NCBI RefSeq assembly: GCF_018811945.1
Contig: NZ_JACRVU010000005.1
Location: 1 to 64,000 of the forward strand
Source of the DNA: Gluconobacter sp. P1C6_b
Lineage (GTDB): Bacteria; Pseudomonadota; Alphaproteobacteria; Acetobacterales; Acetobacteraceae
Length of the DNA stretch: 64,000 nucleotides
Direction: 5' to 3'
The notes under the pieces were generated by a model. That model ran no database searches. It worked only from the letters and a program-made list of their open reading frames with translations, and was not told the origin of the DNA. The stretch's first letter is position 1; each line of letters begins with the position of its first letter. Made by a program: the position numbers and the translations under genes. Below, piece by piece: positions 39,221-49,007 of the stretch.

Positions 39221-40564
39221 ATGCTGAAAATTCTGGTCAGCCACAATTTGAAAGTCTTCCATGTGGAAGGAGAGCGCATCGTTCAGCGCGATCTTTCAAA
39301 CATTACGCGTCCTGAAGATGTTCTTTGTTTTTATGACAGAAACGGCCTCCAGGGCTTCTGCACGCTGGGAAATTCAGATCGCTGGCTGGATCTTGAAACA
39401 CTGACCATCACGCGTGCCGTCCCCACTGTCGCGATAACCTCCGAGTATCATGGCAATGGGCATTACAGCTTTCAGTATGGTGGCAGATTCGGCCGGGCCA
39501 ACCATCTCGGTGGTCTTGACTTCGTTGCCGAGCACCGCAACCTCTGGGAAACATTCAAGCTTCTCGATATCGAGACTTTTCATGCCGCCCGACGGGTTGC
39601 CAGCCATCGCTGGGTCCTGGGAGGCAGCGACACCATCGTAAAGCTGAATCTCCGGGAGTCAGATTTCGACCAGGTCACATTCGGAGAAAAGAAGCTTCCA
39701 ATGGAAGCGTTCTTCACCAGCGCCGCAGCCACCAAACACCTGCCCCGCTTCATATTTTTCGACGACTGGAAAGTTCATGAAGCGTTTCTGCTCAATCCCG
39801 CCGTCGTCCTCGTCGTTTTCGGGCATGGAGTGGCTCTTCAGCAGTATTGTGAATGCATCCGCAGCATTGGGTCGCTGGCAAACTATGACGGCACGATCCT
39901 GATCGTCAGCAACATCGAAGCGGACCATCTGAAAGGTCTGGCCCCTGAAGCCCTTCGCAGCCAGATTCAGGTCATTCCGATGCAGGGCTCGGATCAGCTC
40001 GACTATGTCGGCGCCCGTCTGACGATCTTCAACACGTCATTACTCGATGAATACCAGCCCATCCTGTATTCGGATGTTGATATCGTTTTTGACCGCCCGA
40101 TTGAGCCCTTCCTTGTCGAAGCAGTCAAAGCCCGACGATGCAGCGCACAGATCGAGCCTTTTCACCAGATCGCCACATCGGAACACACAGGATCCACCCT
40201 CGTGCAGGCCGATCCGTTCTCATGTGAAGGACTGCGTGGCTTCAATGGCGGTCTTCTTCTGGTACCGAACATGGCAGATCATGCCCGCTACATCAGAGCC
40301 GCCTATCAGACACTGGTCCGCTACACATCTCAGCATGGCCGCAAATCCATCCCGTTCTATGATCAGAGCGTGCTGAACTACACACTGTACAAACTCAACG
40401 ATTTCGATGGCGAGCCTGTCAGTGCACACACGCAGATAGGCGGTTACGACCACCCCACGGACCCTGCCGATCCCCGTGGCTTCATCCATTTCTGGAATAC
40501 CGCAGAGAAACATCTGGCCATGCGAGCTTACATCGACGAAGCCGAGAAGCTTAGCCAGGCATAA
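39221..40564 (+). CDS. Glycosyltransferase-like protein with DXD motif
   Basis: A 447-residue protein with a likely nucleotide-diphospho-sugar transferase domain from about residue 185. It shows VVLVVFGHGVALQQYCECIRS, the acceptor/metal motif YSDVDIVFDRP near residue 283, LRGFNGGLLLVPN, and a final DQSVLNYTLYK region, a pattern like GT8-type enzymes. The N-terminal ~180 residues are unrecognised and may bind the acceptor. No signal peptide. It is the rightmost gene of the island and probably works on surface glycans or on the neighbouring exported protein. Confidence 0.68.
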   Translation: MLKILVSHNLKVFHVEGERIVQRDLSNITRPEDVLCFYDRNGLQGFCTLGNSDRWLDLETLTITRAVPTVAITSEYHGNGHYSFQYGGRFGRANHLGGLDFVAEHRNLWETFKLLDIETFHAARRVASHRWVLGGSDTIVKLNLRESDFDQVTFGEKKLPMEAFFTSAAATKHLPRFIFFDDWKVHEAFLLNPAVVLVVFGHGVALQQYCECIRSIGSLANYDGTILIVSNIEADHLKGLAPEALRSQIQVIPMQGSDQLDYVGARLTIFNTSLLDEYQPILYSDVDIVFDRPIEPFLVEAVKARRCSAQIEPFHQIATSEHTGSTLVQADPFSCEGLRGFNGGLLLVPNMADHARYIRAAYQTLVRYTSQHGRKSIPFYDQSVLNYTLYKLNDFDGEPVSAHTQIGGYDHPTDPADPRGFIHFWNTAEKHLAMRAYIDEAEKLSQA

Positions 40565-40572
40565 GGAAAACA

Positions 40573-40608
40573 CGGGCTTCCGAAAAACATCCCGGAAGCC
40601 CGGATTTT
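40573..40608 (+). terminator. Hairpin after the DXD transferase gene
   Basis: CGGGCTTCCG (40573-40582) pairs perfectly with CGGAAGCCCG (40593-40602), followed by GATTTTCC. It starts nine bases after the stop codon and is a moderate intrinsic terminator. Confidence 0.75.
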
Positions 40609-40745
40609 CCGAACTCGATTATTATTTTAACAGTATGTTTTAATTCTGAAGTATTTTTATATCTTATTGAGGTTTTGTTATTAGTTTTCGTTAACCCTAT
40701 GTTTCATGTTATCCTGCACGCACCTGAAACAAAAAAGGGATCGTC

Positions 40746-41969
40746 ATGGGGAATGTGACAGCACTGTTTGCGGATGCATTTATATTTGTCCTTATTCCGT
40801 GGGGACTGTGGCAGCTGCTCAGACGCTCCATTCCGATTGCCATCCTGCCCATTCTGGTCGGCATGCTTCTGGCGGTCCTGCATTTTCCAGCCTCGACCAT
40901 TGGTATTCCTTCGCTTTACGGCGATTACATCGGCTGGCTGGCCGTTCTGGTCCTTGCGTTCACCGCGGGGCTGGAGATGTGGCAGAACCCCACCCACGCG
41001 CCCGAGGTCGCCAACCTGCCCTCCCCGACACTGGGCCGCCTTCTGTGCGGCGCACTGGTAGCGCTGGGAATTCCGTTCGTCATCGGCACCGTTCTGGTCA
41101 AACTGTTTTTCCTGCCGCTGCATGGCTGGCAGGCCCCCCATGGGAATGGCTGGATCGGCGCCATGTCGATCGGGCTGTGCATTTCCGTCAGCGCGTTGCC
41201 GGTTCTGATCGGAATCGTGCGTGAACTGGAACCCGTGTACCGTCCCGTGGGACAGCTTGCCCTCAAGCTTGCGGTTGTGGACGATGCCGCGCTCTGGATC
41301 GGGCTGGCCATACTGCAATTTGCAGCGCGCGGACCTGACGCTTTGCATGGCTGGACCGGCTTCGAGGGGTTGGCCGTCCTGCTGCTGATCGGTATGGCCT
41401 TTCTCAGCAGCTGGGCTACGCGAAACCTGAAAAACCCGCCGATCTGGGTGATCTGGGCGGCGGTTCCCGCCTATCTCGCCGCAGGGTCCTGGGCGAGCCA
41501 TGAACTGGGGCTGCATGAACTGATCGGCGCCTATTTCGCAGGCGCGCTCATGCCACCACGCTGGGTTCGCCGCCTGCCGGTCGAGGCGGTTGGCACCTTC
41601 TCCCTGATCTGGCTGGCACCCATGTTCTTCGGCCATAGCGGACTGCGGATCGACGGCGATGCACTGACCTGGCCTTCCGTCATAGCCTCGCTCCTGCTGG
41701 TGGTGATCGCCATCGTCACGAAGATTCTGGCCGTCTGGATCTTCCCGCCGGCACCGGGGCTGACGCATCGGCAGGCGCTGGGGATCGGCTCGCTGTTGCA
41801 GTGCAAGGGACTGATGGAAATCGTTGCGGCAACCATCCTGCATGCGCATGGCATGATTTCAGAGTTCGCTTTCGCATCCCTGATGGTTCTGGCCGTAATT
41901 TCCACGACCCTGACAGGACCGATGTTCCGGCTGGTTTCAGGGCGCTCATGCGCCCGGATCGCCGGATAA
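40746..41969 (+). CDS. CPA2-type cation/proton antiporter
   Basis: A 407-residue membrane protein with about 12 helices of the Na+/H+ exchanger (CPA2/KefB-NapA-like) fold. It has a typical TM region with LVLAFTAGLEM and the VDDAALWIGLAIL motif, where paired acidic residues in the middle of the membrane carry the ion. No TrkA-N or regulatory domain follows, so it is the short form. It probably exports Na+ or K+ for pH or osmotic control. It faces the convergent amidohydrolase gene with seven bases between them. Confidence 0.85.
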   Translation: MGNVTALFADAFIFVLIPWGLWQLLRRSIPIAILPILVGMLLAVLHFPASTIGIPSLYGDYIGWLAVLVLAFTAGLEMWQNPTHAPEVANLPSPTLGRLLCGALVALGIPFVIGTVLVKLFFLPLHGWQAPHGNGWIGAMSIGLCISVSALPVLIGIVRELEPVYRPVGQLALKLAVVDDAALWIGLAILQFAARGPDALHGWTGFEGLAVLLLIGMAFLSSWATRNLKNPPIWVIWAAVPAYLAAGSWASHELGLHELIGAYFAGALMPPRWVRRLPVEAVGTFSLIWLAPMFFGHSGLRIDGDALTWPSVIASLLLVVIAIVTKILAVWIFPPAPGLTHRQALGIGSLLQCKGLMEIVAATILHAHGMISEFAFASLMVLAVISTTLTGPMFRLVSGRSCARIAG

Positions 41970-41976
41970 TCGTTCT

Positions 41977-43356
41977 TCAGTTCTTCGAACGCACAGGGCC
42001 GTGGCTGACAAGCATGCCCCGCTGCCAGACCTGATCGATCTGGTCCACGGCACCAATGTTTTCATCAGCATTGCCGTTCACGATCAGCAGATCAGCCCGG
42101 CGACCCGGCGCGATCACACCACGATCGGACAGGTGCAGCAGGGCCGCGGCATTACCCGTCGCCAGACTGATGGCCTGCACAGGCGACAGTCCCGCCTGCA
42201 CCGTCAGATAAAGCTCACGATGCTCGGCAAAGCCGGGAATGCGGGTCGGAGCGGCGCCGGAATCCGTCCCGAAACCGACCTTCACACCGGCACGATACAG
42301 GACGGCCAGGTTCTTCTGATTGACGGACAACGCGTAATGCGAAGCCTTGGTCAACGGCTTGGCCAGCGTCTCCGCGCGCCATTTCGGGTCCGTGAACTGG
42401 CGACGCAGGGCCGGGTTCACGCCTGCCAGCACGAAGGGATTGGAAAGCAGGTCAGGCTGTTCTGCATAAAGATAGTTCGCCTCATCCAGATCCAGCGTCG
42501 CGATGTACCACGTTCCCTGACGGAGCATCGCCGCAATCAGGTCGTGATCGACCGGCTGGTCCCGCACGCCATGAGCGAGAATATCAGCCTTTGAGGCAAC
42601 GATGGCCTTGGCAACGGCAAGATCATGGATATGGACCGCAACCCGCGTGCCATGCTGATGCGCCTCGTCAATGACGGCCTGATAGATGGCCGGGGGCAGC
42701 ATCGGATAGGTCTTGCCGTCAGGGACGTCATTGCGGAAATCGTCCACCCAGAGCTTCACCAGATCCGTATGCTCCGCGATCATCTGGTCCACATCCTTGC
42801 GGGCCTCTTCCGGCGTGGTGGGCCGGAAAACCTGATCGGGACCAACGCCCTTCACCATGGCTGCCGGAGGTACACCATCAGGTGCACCAATGCCTTGATC
42901 CACGCCATACAGATCCGCACCAGGATTGCGACCGTCATGCTGTTCCTGCCGCAGCGTATCGAAAAGCGGAGAGCGGTTCAGCCCCAGCGCCGTGACGGTC
43001 AGAACGCCGTAATCGGAATACTGCTTCAGGGCCGCGAGAATATTGGCACGGGTATAGTTATCGCGACTGGCCCCCGTACCTTTCACAAGCCCGACATGGA
43101 CGTGATCGCTGATGAGGGCCGGCATAAGCGTCTTACCCGTCAGATCCACATGCCGCACCTGGGCTGGCGCAGGAATACCGACGGAAATGATGGTGCCATT
43201 ATCAATAACCACCGTCGCATCCGGCTGTGCCAAGGCCCCCGTTCCATCAATCAGTCGCGCATGCTCAAACGCCACCGGCTCGGCCATTGCGCTCCCCGCA
43301 CTCAGGGCGGCAGGCGTTGCGAGCAGCAGGGCGGCGAAAGAGGAACGGATGGTCAT
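41977..43356 (-). CDS. Secreted metal-dependent amidohydrolase (imidazolonepropionase-like)
   Basis: A 459-residue amidohydrolase of the imidazolonepropionase/aryldialkylphosphatase-like group. A signal peptide (IRSSFAALLLATPAALSAGSAMA) directs it to the periplasm. Metal site residues are visible: DHVHVG (HxH), His in VAVHIHDLAVAK, His in ADILAHGVRD and Asp in VGFGTDSGAAP. The start is the ATG at 43356, which places the signal at the N-terminus; the frame is open to 43389. Substrate unknown (cyclic amide, peptide or ester). It is separated by 120 bases from the ABC exporter gene upstream. Confidence 0.85.
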   Translation of the reverse strand: MTIRSSFAALLLATPAALSAGSAMAEPVAFEHARLIDGTGALAQPDATVVIDNGTIISVGIPAPAQVRHVDLTGKTLMPALISDHVHVGLVKGTGASRDNYTRANILAALKQYSDYGVLTVTALGLNRSPLFDTLRQEQHDGRNPGADLYGVDQGIGAPDGVPPAAMVKGVGPDQVFRPTTPEEARKDVDQMIAEHTDLVKLWVDDFRNDVPDGKTYPMLPPAIYQAVIDEAHQHGTRVAVHIHDLAVAKAIVASKADILAHGVRDQPVDHDLIAAMLRQGTWYIATLDLDEANYLYAEQPDLLSNPFVLAGVNPALRRQFTDPKWRAETLAKPLTKASHYALSVNQKNLAVLYRAGVKVGFGTDSGAAPTRIPGFAEHRELYLTVQAGLSPVQAISLATGNAAALLHLSDRGVIAPGRRADLLIVNGNADENIGAVDQIDQVWQRGMLVSHGPVRSKN

Positions 43357-43476
43357 GCGGCGGTCTCCTGTACGGCTCCCGTCGGGCATGCATCGTCCGG
43401 CCGGGAAAACCCAGTACGGGGGAAACGCTGCCGGACCTGAAAGGATGCAAAAACCCCTTCCCTTTCCGCTCCCGTA

Positions 43477-45315
43477 TCAGGCTTCAAGGGACTGAAGCTC
43501 GAACAGACGCCGGTAAATCCCGCCTTCCCGCTCGATCAGCGCGGCATGGGTCCCGTCTTCCTTCAGTTCGCCCTGACTGAAGACCAGAATGCGATCCAGC
43601 TCCATGACCGTGGAAAGACGATGCGCCACGACGATGACCGTCCGGTTCTGCATGAGGCGACGCATGGCGTCCTGCACGAGGGATTCGGACTCGGAATCGA
43701 GGCTGGATGTCGCTTCGTCAAAGATCAGGATGGGGGCGTCAGCCAGAAAGGCCCGGGCAATGGCAACACGCTGGCGCTCGCCTCCCGAGAGCTTCACCCC
43801 ACGCTCGCCAACCATGGTTTCGTAGCCCTCGGGCAGACGCTCGATGAACGGCGCAGCGTTTGCAAACCGGGCAGCTTCCTCGATTTCCGCACGGCTGGCA
43901 CCCGGGCGCGCATAGGCAATGTTTTCCGCCAGCGTCCGGTGAAACAGGATCGGCTCCTGCGGGACGATGGCAATATGCGAGCGCAGGGAATCCTGTGTGA
44001 CATGCGCAATATCCTGCCCATCCACCGCGATCCGGCCGCCATTTACGTCATAAAGACGCTGAAGCAGCTTGGTCAGCGTCGTCTTGCCCGATCCGCTCGG
44101 TCCGACAAGCGCCACGCGGGAGCCCGGCGCGATATTGATGCTCAGGTCATGATAAAGCGGCCTGGCCTGTCCGGGATACTGGAATTCCACATGCTCGAAC
44201 CGGATGGCCCCTTTCGTAAAGCGGGCCTTCTGCGCATCGGGAGCGTCCTGAATGGCGGGATCGCGGCGGAAAATTGCCACCAGCTCTTCCATTTCGTTGA
44301 CCGAACGCTGCACCTGACTGACCTGCTGCCCCAGATCGCGCAGATAGCCCTGCACGAGAAACATCATCGTCAACACATAGGCCACGTCACCCGGGCCAGC
44401 CTTGCCATCCCACCACAGCCAGACGGCCAGTCCGATCAGCAGCATCCGCATGGCGAGTGACGCCAGAGCCTGAAGATTGGCGCTGTTCGTCCCGCGGATC
44501 CACGTTCTCAGCGTCCGTTCACGCCAGCCGAGAATGATCCTGTCGAGCCGCTCGTCTTCACGATCTTCCGCACCGAACGCTTTGACGACAGGGTTGCAGG
44601 TCACGGCATCGGCCATCGCTGCACCCATTTTCGTGTCCCATTCATTGGAAGCACGGGCGGTGGGCGCGACATAGCGCAGGGTCAGCATGATGGAGAGACA
44701 GGCAAACAGCACGACCGACAGGGCCAGCACCGCCCCCATGAGCGGCGAGCGGAACATCAGGACAGCCGTCGTGCCCCCCAGAACCAGCACCTCAGGTGCA
44801 ATCAGGAGCAGGAGCGTGTCATCGAGCGTATCGATCGCCCAGATACCGCGGGTCAGTTTGCGGACGGTGGAACCGGCGAAATTGTTAGCATGCCAGTCCG
44901 TCGAGAAGCGCTGCACGCGATCAAAAGCCTGATTGGCAATACGATGCATGATGGCGAGTGTCAGGTGCGAAATCCCGATGAAGGACGAGCGCCGCCCGAA
45001 CAGTCCGACCAGCCCCAGAACGATCAGTCCCGTAACCATCAGAAACGCATCGTCCCGCAGATGCAGAAGCTCGGCCGTCTGCTCAACGGCAGGACCTGCA
45101 GCATGGCGGGAAATGTCATCCACCAGACGCCCAGCCAGAATGGGCGTGCAGACATCCGCCAGCGTGGCAAGGCCAACGCCGCCAAGGGTTTTCGATAGCA
45201 GCAGGGGATGGTGACGCCAGCGACTTGCAACGAAGGAGAGGACTTCCGTGAAGGACACGTCCTGCTTGCGGCCTTCCTTCTGCTGGCGGGTCATGAGGGG
45301 GGTAGTATCGGACAC
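43477..45315 (-). CDS. ABC exporter, fused permease and ATPase
   Basis: A 612-residue half-transporter of the MsbA/heterodimeric exporter type. The membrane domain (six helices, about residues 30-340) precedes the ATPase with Walker A GPSGSGKTTLTKLL, signature LSGGERQRVAIARA and Walker B ILIFDEATSSLDSESES. It probably exports a lipid, peptide or drug as a homodimer, as no partner is adjacent. GTG at 45315 is the start, with GGAG six bases upstream; the ATG at 45294 has none. It is divergent from nth. Relation to nearby genes is not evident. Confidence 0.9.
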   Translation of the reverse strand: MSDTTPLMTRQQKEGRKQDVSFTEVLSFVASRWRHHPLLLSKTLGGVGLATLADVCTPILAGRLVDDISRHAAGPAVEQTAELLHLRDDAFLMVTGLIVLGLVGLFGRRSSFIGISHLTLAIMHRIANQAFDRVQRFSTDWHANNFAGSTVRKLTRGIWAIDTLDDTLLLLIAPEVLVLGGTTAVLMFRSPLMGAVLALSVVLFACLSIMLTLRYVAPTARASNEWDTKMGAAMADAVTCNPVVKAFGAEDREDERLDRIILGWRERTLRTWIRGTNSANLQALASLAMRMLLIGLAVWLWWDGKAGPGDVAYVLTMMFLVQGYLRDLGQQVSQVQRSVNEMEELVAIFRRDPAIQDAPDAQKARFTKGAIRFEHVEFQYPGQARPLYHDLSINIAPGSRVALVGPSGSGKTTLTKLLQRLYDVNGGRIAVDGQDIAHVTQDSLRSHIAIVPQEPILFHRTLAENIAYARPGASRAEIEEAARFANAAPFIERLPEGYETMVGERGVKLSGGERQRVAIARAFLADAPILIFDEATSSLDSESESLVQDAMRRLMQNRTVIVVAHRLSTVMELDRILVFSQGELKEDGTHAALIEREGGIYRRLFELQSLEA

Positions 45316-45461
45316 AGAATGCTCCGCCGTCTGTCCGCCTGCGATGTCATGCAGGGCAGGCCACGGTGTGATGGCATGAAATTTTCAGAACTTTGCCCTA
45401 TCTTGCTGTCTGTCCGGACCGGACGCAACAGCCTGCAAGACATCCCGGTGGAGCCCCTGTC

Positions 45462-46160
45462 ATGACCGATGCCCCCGCAACCGCAAGCCGGGCCATGAGC
45501 AAGGCAGCCGCAAAAGCCTTCATCACCGCACTGGCCGAGGCCAACCCCAACGCGGAGAGCGAACTGGTGTTCCGCAATCCGTTCGAACTTCTGGTGAGCG
45601 TCGTGCTCTCGGCCCAGGCCACAGACAAATCCGTCAACAAGGCGACGAAAGGCCTGTTCGAGGAGGCGCCTGACCCTGCATCGATGGCCGCCCTCGGGGA
45701 AGAAGGCATCGCCCGGCATATCCGCACCATCGGCCTGTGGCGGGCGAAGGCGCATAACGTGGAACTGTTATGCGAGCAGTTGCTGGAACGTCACGGCGGA
45801 CAGGTCCCGTCCGACCGGGCCTCGCTCGAAGCGCTGGCCGGTGTGGGACGCAAGACAGCGAATGTCGTGATGAATGTCGCCTTCGGGGCGGATACGATGG
45901 CGGTGGATACGCATATCTTCCGCATCGGCAACCGGACCGGCCTGGCACCCGGCAAAACCGTGCGGCAGGTCGAAGACGGGCTGGTCGCGCGGATCCCGAA
46001 AGACATGCTGCGCCCGGCGCATCACTGGCTGATCCTGCATGGACGCTATGTGTGCAAGGCACGCGCACCGGAATGCTGGCGTTGCCCGGCAACGAAATGG
46101 TGTCTCTATCCCGACAAGCGGATGCAGGCCCCGCCGGCACGAAAAGCCGCTGCGACCTAA
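45462..46160 (+). CDS. nth: Endonuclease III
   Basis: A 232-residue base-excision repair glycosylase/AP lyase acting on oxidised pyrimidines. The helix-hairpin-helix LAGVGRKTANVVMNVAF contains the catalytic Lys, and VDTHIFRIGNR the catalytic Asp. The iron-sulphur cluster loop is complete, with cysteines spaced six, two and five apart (CKARAPECWRCPATKWC). The start is the ATG at 45462, with GGTGGAG nearby; the upstream open frame is not coding. Its stop codon overlaps the stop of the convergent next gene. Confidence 0.96.
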   Translation: MTDAPATASRAMSKAAAKAFITALAEANPNAESELVFRNPFELLVSVVLSAQATDKSVNKATKGLFEEAPDPASMAALGEEGIARHIRTIGLWRAKAHNVELLCEQLLERHGGQVPSDRASLEALAGVGRKTANVVMNVAFGADTMAVDTHIFRIGNRTGLAPGKTVRQVEDGLVARIPKDMLRPAHHWLILHGRYVCKARAPECWRCPATKWCLYPDKRMQAPPARKAAAT

Positions 46161-46666
46161 AGGATCTGGGCCGCCGTCCGGCGAGACGCCTGATAGGACA
46201 CGGAATAGACCACGACCGTATTGACCACGCGCATATGCGTCGTGACCGAAAAGCCGCTGGCATTCCAGGTGATGTTTTCCGTCAAGGGCGTCCGGATATC
46301 GAACAGCGGCTGGCCGTATTTCTGCCGGACCGCGCGCCCCCATTCCTCGGCACAGACCCGGACATCGCCGGAATCCGTATCCGTCAGGGCATGGACCTCA
46401 ACCGAAGCCAGACGTCCGCCCAGAAAATTCACATCCACATTCGACAGGCACGACCCGATCGAAGGCCCCTGCATCACATAGCGCGCGAAGCCAGCACGCG
46501 GCACCGGTGTGGGCAGCACCATCATTTCCGGATGGCTAAGCCTTGCTTCCGGCACGCTCATGCCCAGGCTCAGCCCTTCCCAGATCACGGCGGGAGCAGC
46601 CTGTGCCGGGACGGTAGCCGTCAGTAAAAGCGCGAGCAGAACGCCCGTTGCGGATTTGTAAGCCAC
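46157..46666 (-). CDS. Conserved exported protein of unknown function
   Basis: A 169-residue protein from a GTG start with GGAGG nine bases upstream. The N-terminus is a signal peptide (ATGVLLALLLTATVPAQAAP). The mature part has two Cys residues likely to form a disulphide (SIGSCLSNVDVNF and VRVCAEEWGRAV) and a repeated beta-strand pattern, with no family I can name. It is convergent with nth with overlapping stop codons, and lies after comEC-like gene on the same strand with 64 bases between them. Confidence 0.75.
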   Translation of the reverse strand: MAYKSATGVLLALLLTATVPAQAAPAVIWEGLSLGMSVPEARLSHPEMMVLPTPVPRAGFARYVMQGPSIGSCLSNVDVNFLGGRLASVEVHALTDTDSGDVRVCAEEWGRAVRQKYGQPLFDIRTPLTENITWNASGFSVTTHMRVVNTVVVYSVSYQASRRTAAQIL

Positions 46667-46730
46667 GATAGCGGACCTCCCTGTGCGGCGATCCTACAGG
46701 GCGATTGCTTTCCAAAAGGTTGAGAGGCGC

Positions 46731-48932
46731 TCATTCCGATTGGGCCAGAGGCAGGTTGGGCATGCCATGCCAGCCCACAGGTGGTACCCAGAGACGGTTT
46801 CCCCGCCAGCTCCGGTCCGACACGACCTTGAGCGATTCTCCGGCGAAAACGCTGTAAGCCCCATCCCGCCAGACCGAAAACCGGTCGATGGACGGCACGT
46901 CTGGACAGCCTTTCCGCGCCGGTGAAGCGCTGATGAACAAACTCACGCCCTCGCACTGCTCCATGGTCGGCAGCGTATTGCCATCCGAAGCGTCACGCAC
47001 ACGCAGCAGGACAGTCTGCGTACCAAGCGGCATCCGGCACGGACCGGAAAGACAGTCTGACGGCAGGGGCGCGATGGGAAGGGCAAGGGCCTGCTGCCAG
47101 TCTTCCAATGTACGGCGCTGCAGGCTGGGATGAGGGCCGACCAGAAGGACACCCTGCTGACGCACGGCCATCAGCCCCGCATCCGGAGAAACAAGAATAT
47201 CCGGCTTCGTCGCAAGCCAGATCGAGGCCAGCCCGATCGCAATGGGCAGCAACCCTGCAAGGCATACCCTGCCCTTCCACAGGCACAGGAAACACAGTCC
47301 GAGCATCACCAGGAGCAGGCCCCAGCCCGGCATGGCGGGCACGGGCTGATGCGCCATCGGAAAAGCCGCCACGCGCTCCGCCAGCATCTGCACGATGCGG
47401 ATTCCCATCCCCATGAGCTTTAAAAAAGGTGCTTCGGCATGGAACGGCATGGCCACGAGCGCCAGAAGCCCGACCGGCATGATCCAGACGGCGGCGAGCG
47501 GCACGGCCACGAGATTGGCCAGCACAAACCAGGGCTGAAGCGCGCCGAAATGCGCCATGCTGACCGGCAGGGTCGCCAGCCCGGCCAGAAGGCTCGTCAG
47601 GACAAGCGCGGCACAATGGGACGCGACAACACGATACCATTCCCCCTCACCCCGCAGGCGCATGAGCGGCTCGCGTAAGGCACCATAACCCGCGATCAGT
47701 CCCATCACGGCGGCAAAGGACATCTGGAACGACACATCGACCACCGAGACCGGCGAAACCAGCAGGATCAGAAGCGCCACGATGGACAGCGACCGCATGG
47801 ACAGCACGCGCCGTCCGGTCACGATGGCCAGCGTCACGATACTGGCCATGCCCAGCGCCCGAAGGCTGGGAAGATGCGCGCCTGTCAGCATCACATAACC
47901 CGCCCCAGCCAGAAGTCCGGAAACAGCGGCAATCTGCCGACACGGCCAGCGCAGCGCGACATATTCAATAGCGGCCAGTCCACAGCGCAGCGTCACGATG
48001 ACAGCCGCCATCACGAGACCCAGATGCAGCCCGGCGACGGCAAGGAGATGCGCCAGCCCCGAAGCGGAAAACGTCTCGCGCGTATGCTGGTCGATGCTCC
48101 CCGCCTCTCCCGCCAGAAGCGTGGCGGCAATCGCGGCAGTCTGGCCGAACAGTGCAGCATTGGCACGCAGAGCCACGGTTTCACGCAGGGATTCAATCCA
48201 CGACTGGCGGGAGGGGGCGCCTGAAAGGCTGGCGGGACCGAGCGCATAGCCGCTTCCGGCCAGCCCCGAGAACCAGGCTTCCCGCTGAAGATCCCGGCCG
48301 CCGGGCCAGGAGGGCGGCGGCGGTGCCCGCAACATGGTGCGCAGGCGGATCGTGCTTCCTGGCTCGGGAAACAGGTCGTCATCATCGCGCAGACGGATAT
48401 GCAGCGTCCGGCGTAACGGCGCCATCCCGGCATCGACGGGCGTCTCAAACACGGCATCCGCGAGTGTCACGCGATGGCCGTCATCCTCGTCGTCATTGCG
48501 GGGCGGCAGGATTTCCAGCGACTGGACGCGCCCGGTCAGAACCGTCGCATGGGTTGGCAGGGCCGGCATTGGCGGCTGCATCCGGGCCTGAAATGCCAGA
48601 TCGCCAAACCCGATCGCCGCACAGAGCAGTGCGAATCCCAGCAGACGCGGAAACAGCCGCTGCCAGCCCCACCAGAAACAGGTGCCCCCCGTCAGGATCG
48701 GCAAAGTCGTGGCAAGCACAACACACAGGATGGAAGGCTCGAACGGCAGAACCAGATACAGCATGGCCCCTAGCCCCACCGCAACCGGGAGCCAGCAGAT
48801 CATCTGCCGCCCCTGATCCAGAAAGGACCGGATGATGGCGGGCGGTGGCGTCAGTGCAGGGTCAGGAGACTCCACACGGGCCAGAAGTTCCTCTGGATTG
48901 AGGTCCGGAACGGAAAGGGACACTGTCTTCAC
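46731..48932 (-). CDS. ComEC/Rec2-family membrane channel
   Basis: A 733-residue polytopic protein with the DUF4131-type N-terminal domain (about 30-200) and the Competence core (about 235-500): GEAGSIDQHTRETFSASGLAHLLAVAGLHLGLVMAAV and TLPVSMAHFGALQPWFVLANLVAVPLAA. ComEC carries single-stranded DNA across the inner membrane in natural transformation. The C-terminal third does not show the HxHxDH metallo-beta-lactamase motif, as in other alphaproteobacterial versions. DprA is encoded 6 kb away, so a transformation pathway is possible; type IV pilus genes are not in the window. The start is GTG. Confidence 0.88.
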   Translation of the reverse strand: MKTVSLSVPDLNPEELLARVESPDPALTPPPAIIRSFLDQGRQMICWLPVAVGLGAMLYLVLPFEPSILCVVLATTLPILTGGTCFWWGWQRLFPRLLGFALLCAAIGFGDLAFQARMQPPMPALPTHATVLTGRVQSLEILPPRNDDEDDGHRVTLADAVFETPVDAGMAPLRRTLHIRLRDDDDLFPEPGSTIRLRTMLRAPPPPSWPGGRDLQREAWFSGLAGSGYALGPASLSGAPSRQSWIESLRETVALRANAALFGQTAAIAATLLAGEAGSIDQHTRETFSASGLAHLLAVAGLHLGLVMAAVIVTLRCGLAAIEYVALRWPCRQIAAVSGLLAGAGYVMLTGAHLPSLRALGMASIVTLAIVTGRRVLSMRSLSIVALLILLVSPVSVVDVSFQMSFAAVMGLIAGYGALREPLMRLRGEGEWYRVVASHCAALVLTSLLAGLATLPVSMAHFGALQPWFVLANLVAVPLAAVWIMPVGLLALVAMPFHAEAPFLKLMGMGIRIVQMLAERVAAFPMAHQPVPAMPGWGLLLVMLGLCFLCLWKGRVCLAGLLPIAIGLASIWLATKPDILVSPDAGLMAVRQQGVLLVGPHPSLQRRTLEDWQQALALPIAPLPSDCLSGPCRMPLGTQTVLLRVRDASDGNTLPTMEQCEGVSLFISASPARKGCPDVPSIDRFSVWRDGAYSVFAGESLKVVSDRSWRGNRLWVPPVGWHGMPNLPLAQSE

Positions 48933-49007
48933 GAACAGGACCGTAACGGATTTTTCCGCAGGACGCGCCTCCTCACTCGAGGCCGACGTATCCCGAACAG
49001 ACTTCCT

